DNA of 64,000 nucleotides from Aculops lycopersici (taxonomy: Eukaryota; Arthropoda; Arachnida; Trombidiformes; Eriophyidae). The translations under genes were made by a program, and so were the position numbers. Positions 9,301 to 19,926 of the stretch are shown here, one piece after another. Position 1 is the stretch's first letter, and each line of letters opens with the position of its first letter. The stretch is from assembly GCA_015350385.1 (NCBI GenBank), contig WNKI01000003.1, positions 250,644 through 314,643 of the forward strand, written 5' to 3'. The notes beneath the pieces were generated by a model that made no database searches, was not told the origin of the DNA, and worked only from the letters and a program-made list of their open reading frames with translations.

Positions 9301-10784
9301 GTCCTAAGGGAGCAGGCGATGAGTTTGCTGATATGTGGCGTGAAAGGACAACATTGAGCACTAACACATTGCCCGGTATGTTGGCCTTCTTTCCGGTTTA
9401 TTTCCAAGAACCAAGCGTAATAAGTCCAATCGAAAGCGCAATTGAGGATTTAGAGCGTGCAAATGATCGATTATCTGCGATGGTCAATCGGTTTAAAGCC
9501 GACGAGGGGCGCCAGGAGGAGGACGTCCGCTTGTTGGGTCAACTTTTATTGGGTGTTGTTGATCCGGCAGTTAATGGAGGTATAACAAAATACGAAAAGG
9601 CATTCTTTAATGTGGACCTAAGCCCGCGGCAACAATATTGTTCTGTTAAAACCAACAAATGTGGCGCTATGTACCCGCCACAATTGAATGCCCCTCAAAT
9701 GGCTAATGTTTCAAAGAAAATGGACCCCGTGCAAGGAGTAGAACATCAAGAGCAACAACAACATCATAATTCAAATGATCAACAACCAGTTAATAGCGAA
9801 CTTGGAGTCCCAACTCCAGCTCAAGTGGACAAGCTAAAACGTTTGATTGCTCAGCAAGTGCCCATACTTGATCAAGCGATAAGATTGCATAGCTCGCGAG
9901 TGGCCGATATAATGCGACCTCAGCATGAGTATCTAGAGTCGGCTTACAAGAAGTTGAAGCATGACGTAATGACCAAGTACTCGCGATACCTACCTAGTGA
10001 TTATGTTAGGTCGTCGATGCGAACTGGCGCTAGTGCCTATCGATCGCTAACTAGATCGCCAAATAGAACATTGCGTCACGGATCCATCTCGTCGCGACTC
10101 TCGGAGAAGCGTTTATCGGATGTTGGTTTTAGAACTACAACTAACAACTTGAATGACACTAGTGCTAGCAACTTATCATCATCATCAACCATAACAGGCG
10201 ATAACCAGAGTCCAAATAATCATCACCACGAGACAAGTGGTTGCTCGATACCATACAGGCAGTTGAACAACGAGCGTCGGTCCTTGCCCTTCCTGACTGG
10301 CGTGAATCTATTGTCCTCTTGCGGAACCTCGAGCTACAACCCAACGTCACCATCACCAACTCCACGGCCATTGCCTCGACCCGATAGGCAGCCGCCAATA
10401 GGTGAGGGTTTGGTGATGAAAGTCGAAGATGTTGTGGACTCGCAGGTAGCACTGGCACCTCAAGCAGCTCCCAGGAAACTCTCGAAATCCTCGCGAGGGG
10501 AAAACGATAACGAGGAAATTTACGTTTCAAATTATGTCGCTCGTATGAGCTTGAATAATAGCCCTATTCAATCTAGAAGATCAATAACCTCAAATAAGGG
10601 ATTGTCAAATGTTCAGGATTTAGGAAATACCAAGCGAAACGAAAAAGAAGAGTTGTTATCTGATACGAGTGACGAGATGGTAGATCTCTCGCTCGAGAAT
10701 CAACCGCCGCCACCGCCATCGTCGCCATCTAAATTGACCGCCTCAGCATCGGTGCGCGACGAGGTTCAATTAGTGTTGATATAA
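6324..10784 (+). CDS. DOCK-A/B family Rac guanine nucleotide exchange factor lacking SH3 and DHR-1
   Basis: One uninterrupted 1486-codon frame. Residues about 45-175 match the helical N-terminal segment that follows SH3 in DOCK1-5 (LVDFGNAILNIDLIIR). A Ser-rich linker (about 175-290) comes next where the PIP3-binding DHR-1/C2 domain should be, then the armadillo-like region (about 290-690). The catalytic DHR-2 domain (about 730-1230) has MVYRGKPYQKLGDF, MWRERTT...LPGMLAFFPV, the nucleotide-sensor loop GVVDPAVNGG near residue 1077, and final helix RLIAQQVPILDQAIRLHSS. About 70 residues of Gln/Asn/His-rich sequence interrupt DHR-2 after YEKAFF. The tail ends in a polyproline stretch (QPPPPPSSPSK), a possible Crk-type SH3 ligand. 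The GEF core looks intact; SH3 and DHR-1 are missing. Normal members have about 1850-2000 residues. Confidence 0.9.
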   Translation: MSQTYLNIAISPHGEENKNPPNYGQNNLGSCDRNRNVSKQARVSLSEPEERVLNIIGNCLKNWYKPWKEAFLADGREFKAVYDLMNCLLHYEQQITGNDTALPPERTNKIAQAVTRLVDFGNAILNIDLIIRSNDETSSELDPMRLTTIELYQAHVRAHNLKEKLLYDYFKKEKRRSGSFNDENVIQTPTVQLNQSMMSLQVPSPSFRSSSPTLPSLASNNKSLSPSIGSNCSINTLTDQIKDGRKTPTASSAHRIELVTPATDISSKLEMTHMIATIRSNAFSSPSNSTSRLALSGILAKVNSLLSSPPNAEKISNCFEICDALLDVIESLPGESRKQEVNLIADSLLEPIVRRIHIDDRDNFVELQNAHWTTLLVSIMRLMTPNDFNDYIGRFGNLRDLSAFLKDYLFIIKRLTSTNNEDAQAADVDNIDGSSPTYPDCWVDMKLVASRTFLTSLTYIYRTMCQFFQSNQGLWSSFLDCLVHFLVQDILRPGRSMLKQRQVDYALEISKMAAEYVWIAWDALSFEMKQSLFEELLEPLLRACMTLRSQQRSILLPVFYDMMKCNYRGQYVASRGSSYKSGNYSGSISYESDEEARYIQQATLAANIAEDSLPYLSLHESSEDSTVLTRFTHSIVAKLYTLMIELNYGDELFKCELCAALSGNLNPKYHVKSSLINQADHVQFNIMAKHTSDLLFEFMQICLDLRKSKNLNYMDLYLLCLFKLILFFRDKVDLIQLYLQNLYKLCALHRLENRFVEAGYTLLEYAKTLEFSNAPIEGPSRIITRYFRIQQDQLTDSQSLKIFLYNTIIDYFDRGQLWEAAVPLCQELTSIYQTKTYEYAKLAHTYQRLSQFYSNMIDLSKRVNPEYFRVTFYGIGFPPCIRNETMVYRGKPYQKLGDFQAQILSKYPDAKLLQTLSKPDESILMQPNARYLQINACSPVVDIKSKFACDDISSIDNSILIYHKYNECDKFEFSRRISKPIPATTSLKANDASPKGAGDEFADMWRERTTLSTNTLPGMLAFFPVYFQEPSVISPIESAIEDLERANDRLSAMVNRFKADEGRQEEDVRLLGQLLLGVVDPAVNGGITKYEKAFFNVDLSPRQQYCSVKTNKCGAMYPPQLNAPQMANVSKKMDPVQGVEHQEQQQHHNSNDQQPVNSELGVPTPAQVDKLKRLIAQQVPILDQAIRLHSSRVADIMRPQHEYLESAYKKLKHDVMTKYSRYLPSDYVRSSMRTGASAYRSLTRSPNRTLRHGSISSRLSEKRLSDVGFRTTTNNLNDTSASNLSSSSTITGDNQSPNNHHHETSGCSIPYRQLNNERRSLPFLTGVNLLSSCGTSSYNPTSPSPTPRPLPRPDRQPPIGEGLVMKVEDVVDSQVALAPQAAPRKLSKSSRGENDNEEIYVSNYVARMSLNNSPIQSRRSITSNKGLSNVQDLGNTKRNEKEELLSDTSDEMVDLSLENQPPPPPSSPSKLTASASVRDEVQLVLI

Positions 10785-11230
10785 TTTAGATCAAATCATT
10801 TCCTGTTTATTGAAGACAAGTGTGAGATTATGACGAGAGGCTTAAAATGATATTAAATATCGAATTGAGATGATACTAGCTGAATATTGGCTTATAGGAC
10901 AAAATTTTACTAACAAACTTGTACGTGCAAACAAGCAGTCGATAAGTTGGCTCTTGCCAGCGGGTCGATTTGAAGCTAGCTGCAAGCCAGAAAGGCGCTC
11001 AACTTACTTGTCTATAAATGAGTTGAATGGTCAAACTTTATAGGCGACTTTTGCGCACGCCACTTTAGCAACAGCAGCAAGCTAAAATGGCTCTTGAGCC
11101 TTTAGAAACACGAGCACTTGTAAATGGCTTCTAATGGTCACACTACTCTACACTACACTACAACACTACCACCACCATTGCCACCAACTAACGACTACTG
11201 AGCTTCCTGAACAGCAAATAGTTTTTGCCA

Positions 11231-11248
11231 TCTCTCTCTCTCTCTCTC
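11231..11248. repeat. (TC)9 microsatellite
   Basis: An uninterrupted TC dinucleotide run in the region upstream of the nuclear receptor. Read on the other strand it is a GAGA tract, a common feature of arthropod developmental promoters. Confidence 0.8.
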
Positions 11249-12629
11249 CCTCTGTCGTGAATGTGCCGGTTTTAGTTTTGCCACTCCTCTCGGTGCTCGA
11301 CTCAAAAGGAGCAAGTCGGAGAGTTAACTCCAATAAGTAAGGCGAGCTCAACGTATCGAAAGTGCGTGCCGCAAATCTGATGGCAGCGTCTATTTGATCT
11401 ATTGCCGCTAATCCAACTTCCGCTCTTGGTGTCGCGACTTGCGAGCCAACCGCATAACGTTGGACAAAATGGTTGAGCAGGTGACCAGTTGTAAAGCAAA
11501 CTCTTCCCAGACTACAATCGTCAAGTTGCCTCTAGTTCAAGGCAGCCACTGTTCTGACAATTTTCTGGGTTGGCCGGCCGATCGGCGATATAAACATAAC
11601 AGGCTGCTTGGGTGCATTCAATTATATGGCCTTTGGTCGACGGCACGAGGCGAGTTGGAATGGAAAGCTCGCGCTTCTGATCAGGTGAGGAGACTTGAGT
11701 AGACAATCGATCACCATGCACTCATTGCTTGGGCAATTCGAGAAAGCAGACCACAAAGCCAGTGGCTTGGCTGTGAGCTAGAAGAGCAACAAGGGAGTTC
11801 ACGATCGCTTGGCTCACTCGACTCAATAAAGAATTCGAACAAAGAGGCGACCCGCTGAAACTTCGGGTTGGCCACTTGAGTCAAGTCACGCGTGTGGCGC
11901 GCGCAAACTTTTCGACCACTTCTCGCTCTATAGGCCATTTGTTAAATTGTGCTCCTCTTCCGTCAAACTAGCTTGTTATGTTTGCTCCATCTAAAAATGC
12001 GCATGCCCAACTGCTTACAGGGGAACCGAATACTCTTTTGCCGTAAGTCGATGTTTAACGTTGCTGGTAGCGGTCGTCGTCGACGTGGATGTCGTTACCG
12101 TTGCGGTGAGGAAGCCACATTAAAGTTGGAGGAATCTGACACTCACCAGTTGGTTTAATGCGCAAGTCACCATGTTACTCGCTAGGGCGCCACGCGCACC
12201 ACGAGCTCCACGAGCAAGTGACGCAACTCGGCTCCCCTCGCTGGCTTGTTGTTTGTTGGTCGTGCTGTTCCATTGGCTCCAATTCAAGAAGAATAAGATT
12301 GCAATTCTATTCCTACGCCCCCATCTAGTTGGTGACTCGATACACTCATACACTCAAACACCCGAGTTAACCGATAGAGAGGAGCAACAACAGTAACAAC
12401 AACCACCGACCAACATCGGCGGCTCCCTCGCTCGACTACCACACCGAGCGCCTAGTTGGCGCGCATGAGCAAACTCAACTATTTGGGGCTCCTCGGTGGA
12501 CGAGAGAAAAAAGGAAGAGAGTCGTTGGAGGAGGAGGAGAAACATACCGAAAACATTAGCTTTTGCTGATGTCGCTAGAGTGTCGTCGAGTTATTTGTGG
12601 CGGTGCATAGCAAGAGAGGACGAGCTAAC

Positions 12630-12658
12630 GAGAGTTAGAGTTAGAGTCAGAGTCAGAG
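12630..12658. repeat. Short tandem hexamer repeat (AGAGTT / AGAGTC)
   Basis: Four to five near-perfect six-base units: AGAGTT is repeated and then shifts to AGAGTC. It lies about 210 bp before the receptor ATG, probably in the 5' UTR or promoter. Confidence 0.7.
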
Positions 12659-12865
12659 AAAGATACTTTGTTTACGTTTGTTTGACAAGTCGTTTGTTTG
12701 ATGAGTGGAATAGGCGAGTAAATTAACGGGCAGCTAGAGAAAACTACGCTGCCATAGCATCGAGCCAGCAGTTAGCTTGGCATCATTGGAACAAGATTGC
12801 AATCATCATCAACAACACTAAGCTAGCAATACACAAACATACCACACACATCAACACCAAACAAG

Positions 12866-15800
12866 ATGATGATCAACGACCGACTTCTCGATATTCCGTG
12901 CAAAGTTTGCGGCGACCGAAGCTCCGGCAAACACTATGGTCTCTACTCTTGCGATGGTAAGTTTTCTCTTTCTCTCTCTCTCAATGATTTTCGAGTTTTT
13001 GAGATGCAATTCAATCGAGAAACCTGCTGTATCTAGCCAATAGTTTTAGTTAGGCGCAAAATTTAACCTCCACTTTATGGCCCGATGTGTCCTCTTTAGG
13101 TTGCTCGGGATTCTTCAAGCGAAGCATTCACCGGAATCGCAGGTACACCTGCAAGGCGCAGGGTCCACGTAAGTTTCCAGCTTTGATAGCTTAAATTTGT
13201 CACCTCTCCTCTGGTTAATCTCGCCCAATTAACACTAGCAAACTCGATACTCTCAAACAAAGTCTTTGGCCAGTGTCCCGTTGACCGGACGCACCGTAAC
13301 CACTGTCGTGCCTGCCGATTGCGCAAGTGTTTCGAGGCTGGCATGAACCGAGACGGTAAGTAGTGATCATTTTTTGTTGGCTGTGTGTAATCTGCCATTC
13401 GTCAGTTTTTCTGTCCAAATTTCGCCCCTCCCCTCCCCCCTCCGATCTTAATTGGTGGCGGTGGTGGCCAGAGGGTGAGGATAATATTGGCAAATGAAAG
13501 CGGAGGAAGTGAGATGAGTTATGAACTGCAAGCTTGGGGCACGAATCGTGACGCAACCGTCGAGTCGAGGGTTTAGATTTGGCATGCAGAAAACTGGGCA
13601 AAACCAGAGAATCAACTTGCAAACTGCAACCAACTGTTAGCAGCGCGCGTCAGCTGGTTAGCGATGGCCGCCAACAGTTAGTGGCTGGCACGTCCAAGTG
13701 GCCAACTACCGCGCGCATGCCAGCCAGTCAATCAATCAGCGCGATGCGCAGTTTGCATTTTCCATTCCTGTCTGCAGTACAGCCAGGGATAGGATGATGA
13801 TTATGATGAGTTGCGGAAATGATCAGCTGATGAGTGCAAGAGGTGAGCGAGAATATCCTGCGATGCCGTACTTTGAGTTTATGCAGTAGCAGCGAGATTT
13901 TGCTATTTTTGCCTGAACTCTAGACGCCTGTTAACGCGCACTCCCATAAGAGAGAAAGAGATGATTGCTCACTCAAAGTGGCCAATTACAAATCACGCCA
14001 CCGAATTACACGTCAGCCACAACAACGACAACCTTCTCTAGTGCAATCATAACAACGCTAGTCGTTTCAGCCAAAAGATGTTGGCTCTCTGGCGTCTCAA
14101 ATCAAACTCTAGAGCCCGTGAGCCAGCCGACAACTGGAAGTTGCGGCAACGCGCACACCCATCGTCTCCATCAAAGTTCTAAAGGTAATTTTGTCCATTT
14201 CCGCTCGACTAGTGCCTAGCGATTAGTGGATCCAGAGGCCGAGGCTCAAAGCGCAAAGTTGTTGCCCGGTGTTCTTATGTCAAAATAGAAACTAGAAAAT
14301 CAGAGGATCGTGAGCAAGTGAGCAGTCGATTCAGTCAGAATTCGCGTATCAAATAATTTTGAGGGACTCCGATGCTATATTCGGCTCGTTGTTGTTTTTG
14401 TTGTTGTTGTTGTTGTTGTTGTTGCTGCTGCTGCTGTTATATAACTTGACTAGCCGCCCACTACTCGTCGTCGTCGTCGCGCATTTTAATTTAATTCCTA
14501 CCCTCAAGCTGATCTACTTTTGCTGCTCATATCACCCAAATGCCCGCCGAAAGTTCGTATAAACGCTGATTTGATGGTTGGTTTCCAGTTGCCACTCACT
14601 TTTGGACCTCAAGTGGATGTGGGCGGATTGTTATGAGTTGTTATGGTTGTTGCTATAATAAGCAGTTACAATTTTAGACTGGTTGTCGAAAAGTTTGCCC
14701 GAGGGCTTTGGTCGATTTGAACCGACCTAAGTTTTGCCTGGCATTCTTCGCAGTGAGCAATTCCACCTGATTGACTCTCGCCGGCCGGAAGCGAGTTGGG
14801 GAAACTAGACAAGGCAAACCGTGGGCTCGTTGACAAATCCGATTGTTGATTATATAACAATCTAATCCAACCAAACCATTCAACGATTCGATGTCCCATT
14901 GTCTTTGATGGTGGATCTTGTTTCAAACTTCAGAGGGATAGACTCGTTGCACTTGTCGCTGCAACGATCGCTGATATCGTGTTGTGGTTAAGAGGCAATC
15001 GGTTTAGAATTAACTTGCTCCTCTATTTGTTGAAAGAGAGAGAGAGTAGGCAAGCGTGACAACTACACAAAGCGAGACAAAAGGCCAACAAATGGCGCAA
15101 CCACTTTGCGCCCTGCATTCTGCGATCGTGGCCAATGAGCGTTAAAACTTGCTGGTCGATAATCGGCCACGACCGAAAACGTCACAGTCGCAAGGCCCAT
15201 GCCATGGATTGGATTGGCAGACTTGCTGGTCATTCGATTGGGGCCCACGAAAGCGTAACCAAACTTGCGGCTCTTTACTCGATCGATCGATCGATTCTTC
15301 GATCAATGGTATTGCTTTACTTTGCGCTTTACGCTCTTACGTTACATGTCATATGAGTTAATAAATCAACTAAATCCACTAGCTTCACTGTGTGGCCACT
15401 TGAGATTTGGTTTCAATTTTTCATTTGGCTAATCTTGCTTTAGAAATGCGCTTGTTTTAGAAGCCAACAAACTTTTGTTTTGATAAGCTTCCAGCTCTAT
15501 TATTATGCTTAAACTTTCAAACTTGGCGCCATTCGCTGGTTGGGAATAAGCTGACTTTTTTCGCCCCTTTGACCTCTGTAATAAACTGTAGGAGAGACGA
15601 GGAGAAATGGGCGCGCACCACGTTGTGTGGCCTGTATTGTGCGACACGCGTCCACTTCGTCGATCTATATACTGAACTTGTGATACGATCTATTCTCTGA
15701 TCCTCTTCATACATCTACCTGATACTAATTAATCTGATTCTTGAATCTAGCTGTACAACATGAACGCGGCCCGAGGAAACCGAAGATTAGACCCGAGGGC

Positions 15801-18050
15801 CTGTCGTTGGCTCAGAATAGTCTGGCGACGAGACCAAATCTCAGTGCCTCCGGGTCACAACTTGGACCCGGTATTCAAGTGCGCCCCTTGGGCCATCAAC
15901 AATTCAGGGCAGGACGGAATGCTCGTCATCATCAACAATCATTCTCACCACAACCTGGATCTCTACCAACCAGAAGAACAATTAATACTAATCTTAACTT
16001 GATGACTACTTTTGAGGGGAATCATCATGCGCGGATGGTGTCAAACCTAAGCAACTCCACGACCGCCGCCGCAGCAGCAGTACTGGCTATGAGTAGGTGT
16101 AATGCTATAGTCTGCAATACCAAACAGATGGCTACGACAACAACTACTACTACTAATACAACGACACTGATGTCTAACAACAATACTAACAACACATCGC
16201 AATGTGCTGAGGACATGAAGAGTTCTGATATGAACACTAGATCGCAAGATGGCTCTCTTATTGGCTATGGTAGTAGCGGTGTTGGCCTGGTAGCTTCATG
16301 CTCAAATAGCCGGCATCAACCTAGATCTTCACTAAATAATCGCCTTGGCAACCAACGTAGATTAAGAACTTCTGATAGATTCCTAAACATACCAAGTAAG
16401 CTTGGCAACTATAGCAGTCTTAATTACAGTGGCCCGATAACACCCATCCATAGAATGCCCACTATGAGCTCGAACGATGAATCCGATGATGACTCGGATA
16501 TTGTGGTTGACATTGAACATATTCCAAATGGAAGAGATATCGACAACTTCGCCACTATATCGGAATCACAGACGATGGGTGTAAGTTTGCAGCAGCAACA
16601 AGCACAACAACCAACAAAACAACCAGTAAGCGAGCTATTGTCGAATAGGATCAATGATCAACATGAAAGAAGCGAAAATGACTGTCGGCATCAATCTAGA
16701 TCAAATCATATTGATATGATGATGAGTGCAAATGATCTCGGGGTTCAATCGGGATCTAGATGCAGAAAAGATCCATCTTCTTACCAGCAACAGGCGACAA
16801 AATTGGCTCAAGTTCATCAACCCAACTGCTCGTCTCAATCTAATTACGCAACAATTCAAGATCTAGCGCTAGCACCACCAACAGCACCACCTATGCCACT
16901 ACCTGGGTCTAAGTTTGATCTCTCTCACCCTCCACTGTTTACCCTAACCAAAGAGCAACTTGAATCTCTAACGGCAAGCCAAAGTACTTATATGAATATG
17001 AATCAAGTACAAACTAGTCCTCTGCACTCGCTTCTCGGATCTCAACTCCAAACTCAAGCTGGACCCGGCAATACCTGGCTGACCGCCTTCTTAGCCCGCC
17101 TTGGCCATTCGTTCGACCAACGAGCCATTCTGAATCTCCTCCTCGAGACCAACTCGCTAATCAATCAACAAACAGTGTCGACATCAAAATTATTCCAACC
17201 ACAAGGGGAACATAATGATCTTGACAAAAATATCTCAACCGGCAGTTATCGCAATGTGACGAGTAGAGGCGGCGGCGGCGGCGGTGGCGATGGTGGCGCA
17301 ATATTATATGGTCCGTCATCATCGGGACTTTTAAAATCAATGGCGACCACGTCGTCCAACGGCCAAAACTCACCAAATGTCGGTATTGTTCCATTTGGAT
17401 TAGACAGAATTCACTGTGATCGTGACTCCGTGACAATCAACCCACAGATATCATCCAATTCATTGCACCAAACCCGAGCTTTATCATCGCAGTCATCGGC
17501 ATCCTTGTCTACCGCATCTCTGGCGGCTACGTCATCAGATCTTCATAGTCATGTTGGCGATGATAGAAACCTACCACAAATCGCTTGGCAGAACTCAAGC
17601 TCGTATCGGCCTCTGTATTCGGATGAGCCGAAACCGAGAGTCAAAACTTCCAAACGATCGTCATTTACTCATACTACCGCCAATTGGCAAGCTCACCATC
17701 ACGATCAACAGCAACATCAGCCGCAACAACATCAACAAATCCCATCTAACAAGGCAAGCTCGTCCTCTTCCTCTCCATCGTCATCTTCGTCTCGGACATC
17801 ATCACCACCCCAGACGTCAGTAGTATCAAGACCAACAATAGTTCCTATCGATTTCAAGGATATCAACTCGCTCATTACGTCAAACAGCAACAGCGGCAGC
17901 AATCACGACGATCCGCCGCGTGATCATTGCCAACATTTGGTGGCTACCACGAATACATCAGCAAGTCGAATTAGTGCCAGCAACTTGGCTGATAATTTCA
18001 ACAACTCTACTGACAGTTGGAACAACGAGCCATACCAAGAAACAATGTAA
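12866..18050 (+). CDS. dsf: NR2E-class nuclear receptor, dissatisfaction-like (NR2E4), without a recognisable ligand-binding domain
   Basis: Exons by GT-AG sites and frame: 12866-12956, 13100-13168, 13263-13355, 15751-18050, giving an 850-residue protein. The DNA-binding domain is near the N-terminus: DRLLDIPCKVCGDRSSGKHYG, then CDGCSGFFKRSIHRNRRYTC (P-box in the first finger), then CPVDRTHRNHCRACRLRKCF. It is followed by AVQHERGPRKPK, the extension typical of tailless/dsf receptors; the KPK ending favours dsf. The remaining roughly 760 residues are low-complexity (Gln, Ser, Asn, poly-Gly, His-Gln) and contain no helix pattern of a nuclear receptor ligand-binding domain, which dsf and tailless normally have. 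In Drosophila dsf controls neural sexual behaviour. A polyadenylation signal AATAAA is at 18122. Exon structure is confident; the subfamily is likely. Confidence 0.88.
14388..14437. repeat. (GTT)n/(GCT)n triplet repeat
   Basis: An almost continuous GTT triplet tract, interrupted by one T run, passing into GCT triplets; it lies inside the third intron of the nuclear receptor gene. Confidence 0.8.
15280..15295. repeat. (CGAT)n tetranucleotide repeat
   Basis: About four tandem CGAT units in the third intron of the nuclear receptor gene. Confidence 0.75.
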
Positions 18051-18687
18051 CCATCTAATTCATATCTCTATTTACTCTAGTTTAGTTGAGTTGAGTCGCA
18101 TGACTTTAGTCAGTTACTATGAATAAATCCCCATTTAAGTTGTTAGATATCAGACTTATAAGTCTCATGATTATTGGAGAACACGACGAGGTCACGTTTT
18201 CCGCGTCGATTCCATCCTATCATCTAGTCAGGAAGTGAGAATTTTATTTTATTTTTCTAAATTTTAAATCATCATGCCATATTATGTGAGCAATGTATTT
18301 GTTAACAATACTTAGCCAAGGTGTCGACTTGGAGACACCTGTAACTCGTGCCTCACTTTCAAATCAAAGCAGGCCGATGCAACGTAATCTTGATACGCAG
18401 AGATGTGGTCCAGGTGGCGCGCGAGTAGCATCTGAAGCGCATTCAAACAGCTGCAGAGCATGAGTCAGACGTGTGCTCACAAAAATTCTACAAATGTCCA
18501 TTTTCTCTCTACAAACTCAAAAATTCTATTCCTTTGCTCTCGTAATAATATCCTTGTTACGATAAGATTGCTCGAAAATATTGAAACACACCTGTACTTG
18601 GATATAAAGATTATATAATCAAGTATAGCAAATATTCGAAATCTCCATCAATCAAGATCCCAAATTAGAACAATATTATTGAGGAGA
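18051..18687. other. Intergenic: receptor 3' UTR and ADRM1 promoter
   Basis: AATAAA at 18122-18127 fits the receptor's polyadenylation signal. TATAAAGA at 18603-18610 lies about 80 bp before the ADRM1 ATG and may be its TATA box. I searched this stretch for exons of a nuclear receptor ligand-binding domain and found none. Confidence 0.5.
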
Positions 18688-19926
18688 ATGGCATCGCCAG
18701 TTTTGTTTAGCACGGGCGCCGCGCCGGCCACCACCTCGGGCTCAAGGAATCTGGTCGAGTTTAAAGCCGGTAAAATGGAGATGAAGGAAAGAAAAGTGCA
18801 TCCAATCAAGCGCCAGGGTATGGTTTTTCTTCGTCAATCTCCAGATGATAACTTGATGCATTTCTGCTGGAAGGACAGGCAAACTGGAGCGGTTGAGGAT
18901 GACCTAATCTTGTTTCCAGATGACTGTGAGTTTAGTCGAGTGAAAGAATGCACAACTGGTCGTGTATTTGTTCTTAAGATGAAGTCGTCCAATAAGAAGA
19001 TGTTTTTTTGGATGCAGGAAGCGAAACCTGATAAAGATGAAGAATATTGTAAGAAAATTAACGAAATGTTGAATAATCCACCACGTGGAGGTAGCGAGAT
19101 GGGCGGTGGCGGCAGCTCTGCTTCTGATAGAGACTTGTCATCTCTCTTTGGCAATATGACCCAAGACCAGCTTGCACAGTTATTGAGCTCAAATGGAGCC
19201 AATCTAGCCCAACTACTTAGTTCGGCGGCTGGCCGATCGTCATCGAATAATTCCGGAGCCAGTAGCACGGCCAGTACCACAAATTCAGCACCTACCTCCG
19301 CAAACAGTGCAACAGGCGCCGCGACAGGCGGTGCATCAGCCTCCTCGGCTGGCAGAGATCCGAGTGCCAGTGATTTGAGGGCCCTCATTGCAAATGCTAT
19401 GGCGATGGATGATAGTGATGAAAGTCTAATGGCTGCGATGGCCGCTTCACAAGCCGAAGCAAGCGGATCGAGTCAAGCCCGAGAAAGCCAACAGCAGCAA
19501 CAACAACAACAAACTCCACTGATCGATCTATCGACTGCCATCAATTCTGACAGTTTGGCATATCTGCTCAGCGATGAAGAGTTTCTGAGACATATCGAAC
19601 CTCACCTACCACCTGTAAGCCAACCTTCCCTCACAAACCCAAGCTCGAGTTCAAATTTGACACCTGAGGATAGGAAGCAACAATTTGCAGACACAGTCCG
19701 CTCGTCACAATTTAGGTCTTCATTAAGCCAATTTTGTGTTGCCTTACAATCGGGTCAACTAGGTCCGCTCATGTCGCAGTTTGGTTTGAGTCAGGCTTGT
19801 GTTGATGCTGCCAATCTCGGTAATCTGGAAGCCTTTGTCAGAGCGCTGGAGACTCACGCAAGCTCAACAACCTCGTCCTCATCCACAAGTGGTCCAAACC
19901 AACCGAAGACCGAGCCAAAGGAGTAG
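18688..19926 (+). CDS. ADRM1: Proteasomal ubiquitin receptor ADRM1 / Rpn13
   Basis: A single-exon 412-residue protein. I chose the ATG at 18688 (MASPVLFSTG) because the three preceding codons begin with TTG. The N-terminal Pru domain (about 20-130) carries the family signature: LVEFKAGKM, VHPIKRQGMVFLRQS, MHFCWKDR, FPDDCEF and MFFWMQEAKPDKDEEYC. It binds ubiquitin and the proteasome base subunit Rpn2. A Ser/Ala/Gly-rich linker with a short poly-Gln run follows. The C-terminal DEUBAD domain (about 300-395), with FRSSLSQFCVALQSGQLGPLMSQFGL, is expected to recruit and activate the deubiquitinase UCH37. The length matches the roughly 400-residue animal protein. AATAAA follows at 20010. USP14, another proteasome-bound ubiquitin processor, is also in this window. 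Confidence 0.95.
   Translation: MASPVLFSTGAAPATTSGSRNLVEFKAGKMEMKERKVHPIKRQGMVFLRQSPDDNLMHFCWKDRQTGAVEDDLILFPDDCEFSRVKECTTGRVFVLKMKSSNKKMFFWMQEAKPDKDEEYCKKINEMLNNPPRGGSEMGGGGSSASDRDLSSLFGNMTQDQLAQLLSSNGANLAQLLSSAAGRSSSNNSGASSTASTTNSAPTSANSATGAATGGASASSAGRDPSASDLRALIANAMAMDDSDESLMAAMAASQAEASGSSQARESQQQQQQQQTPLIDLSTAINSDSLAYLLSDEEFLRHIEPHLPPVSQPSLTNPSSSSNLTPEDRKQQFADTVRSSQFRSSLSQFCVALQSGQLGPLMSQFGLSQACVDAANLGNLEAFVRALETHASSTTSSSSTSGPNQPKTEPKE

Larger units (their letters stand above)
10785..12865. other. Long intergenic region upstream of the nuclear receptor gene
   Basis: About 2.1 kb with no supportable coding frame; the many short frames lack family features. It holds a (TC)n run at 11231-11248, a hexamer repeat at 12630-12658, and GAGA-rich stretches. 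It is likely the cis-regulatory region and 5' UTR of the downstream dsf-like gene, whose ATG follows at 12866. No tRNA or other RNA gene was recognised. Confidence 0.45.
13356..15750 (+). other. Third intron of the dsf-like gene (2.4 kb), possible regulatory DNA
   Basis: By far the largest intron seen inside a coding region here; the donor GACG|GTAAG and acceptor AATCTAG|CT join in frame across AVQHERG. I see no coding frame in it. It holds a GTT/GCT triplet tract (14388-14437) and a (GATC)n run (15280-15295). In such an intron-poor genome a long retained intron may hold enhancers; that is inference. Confidence 0.6.

Noticed and set aside
10165..10530. A 121-codon minus-strand ORF inside the DOCK tail
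   Set aside because: It is a shadow of the confirmed DOCK frame on the opposite strand.
18834..19388. A 184-codon minus-strand ORF inside ADRM1
   Set aside because: It is antisense to the conserved Pru domain, and its composition only reflects the opposite-strand codons.
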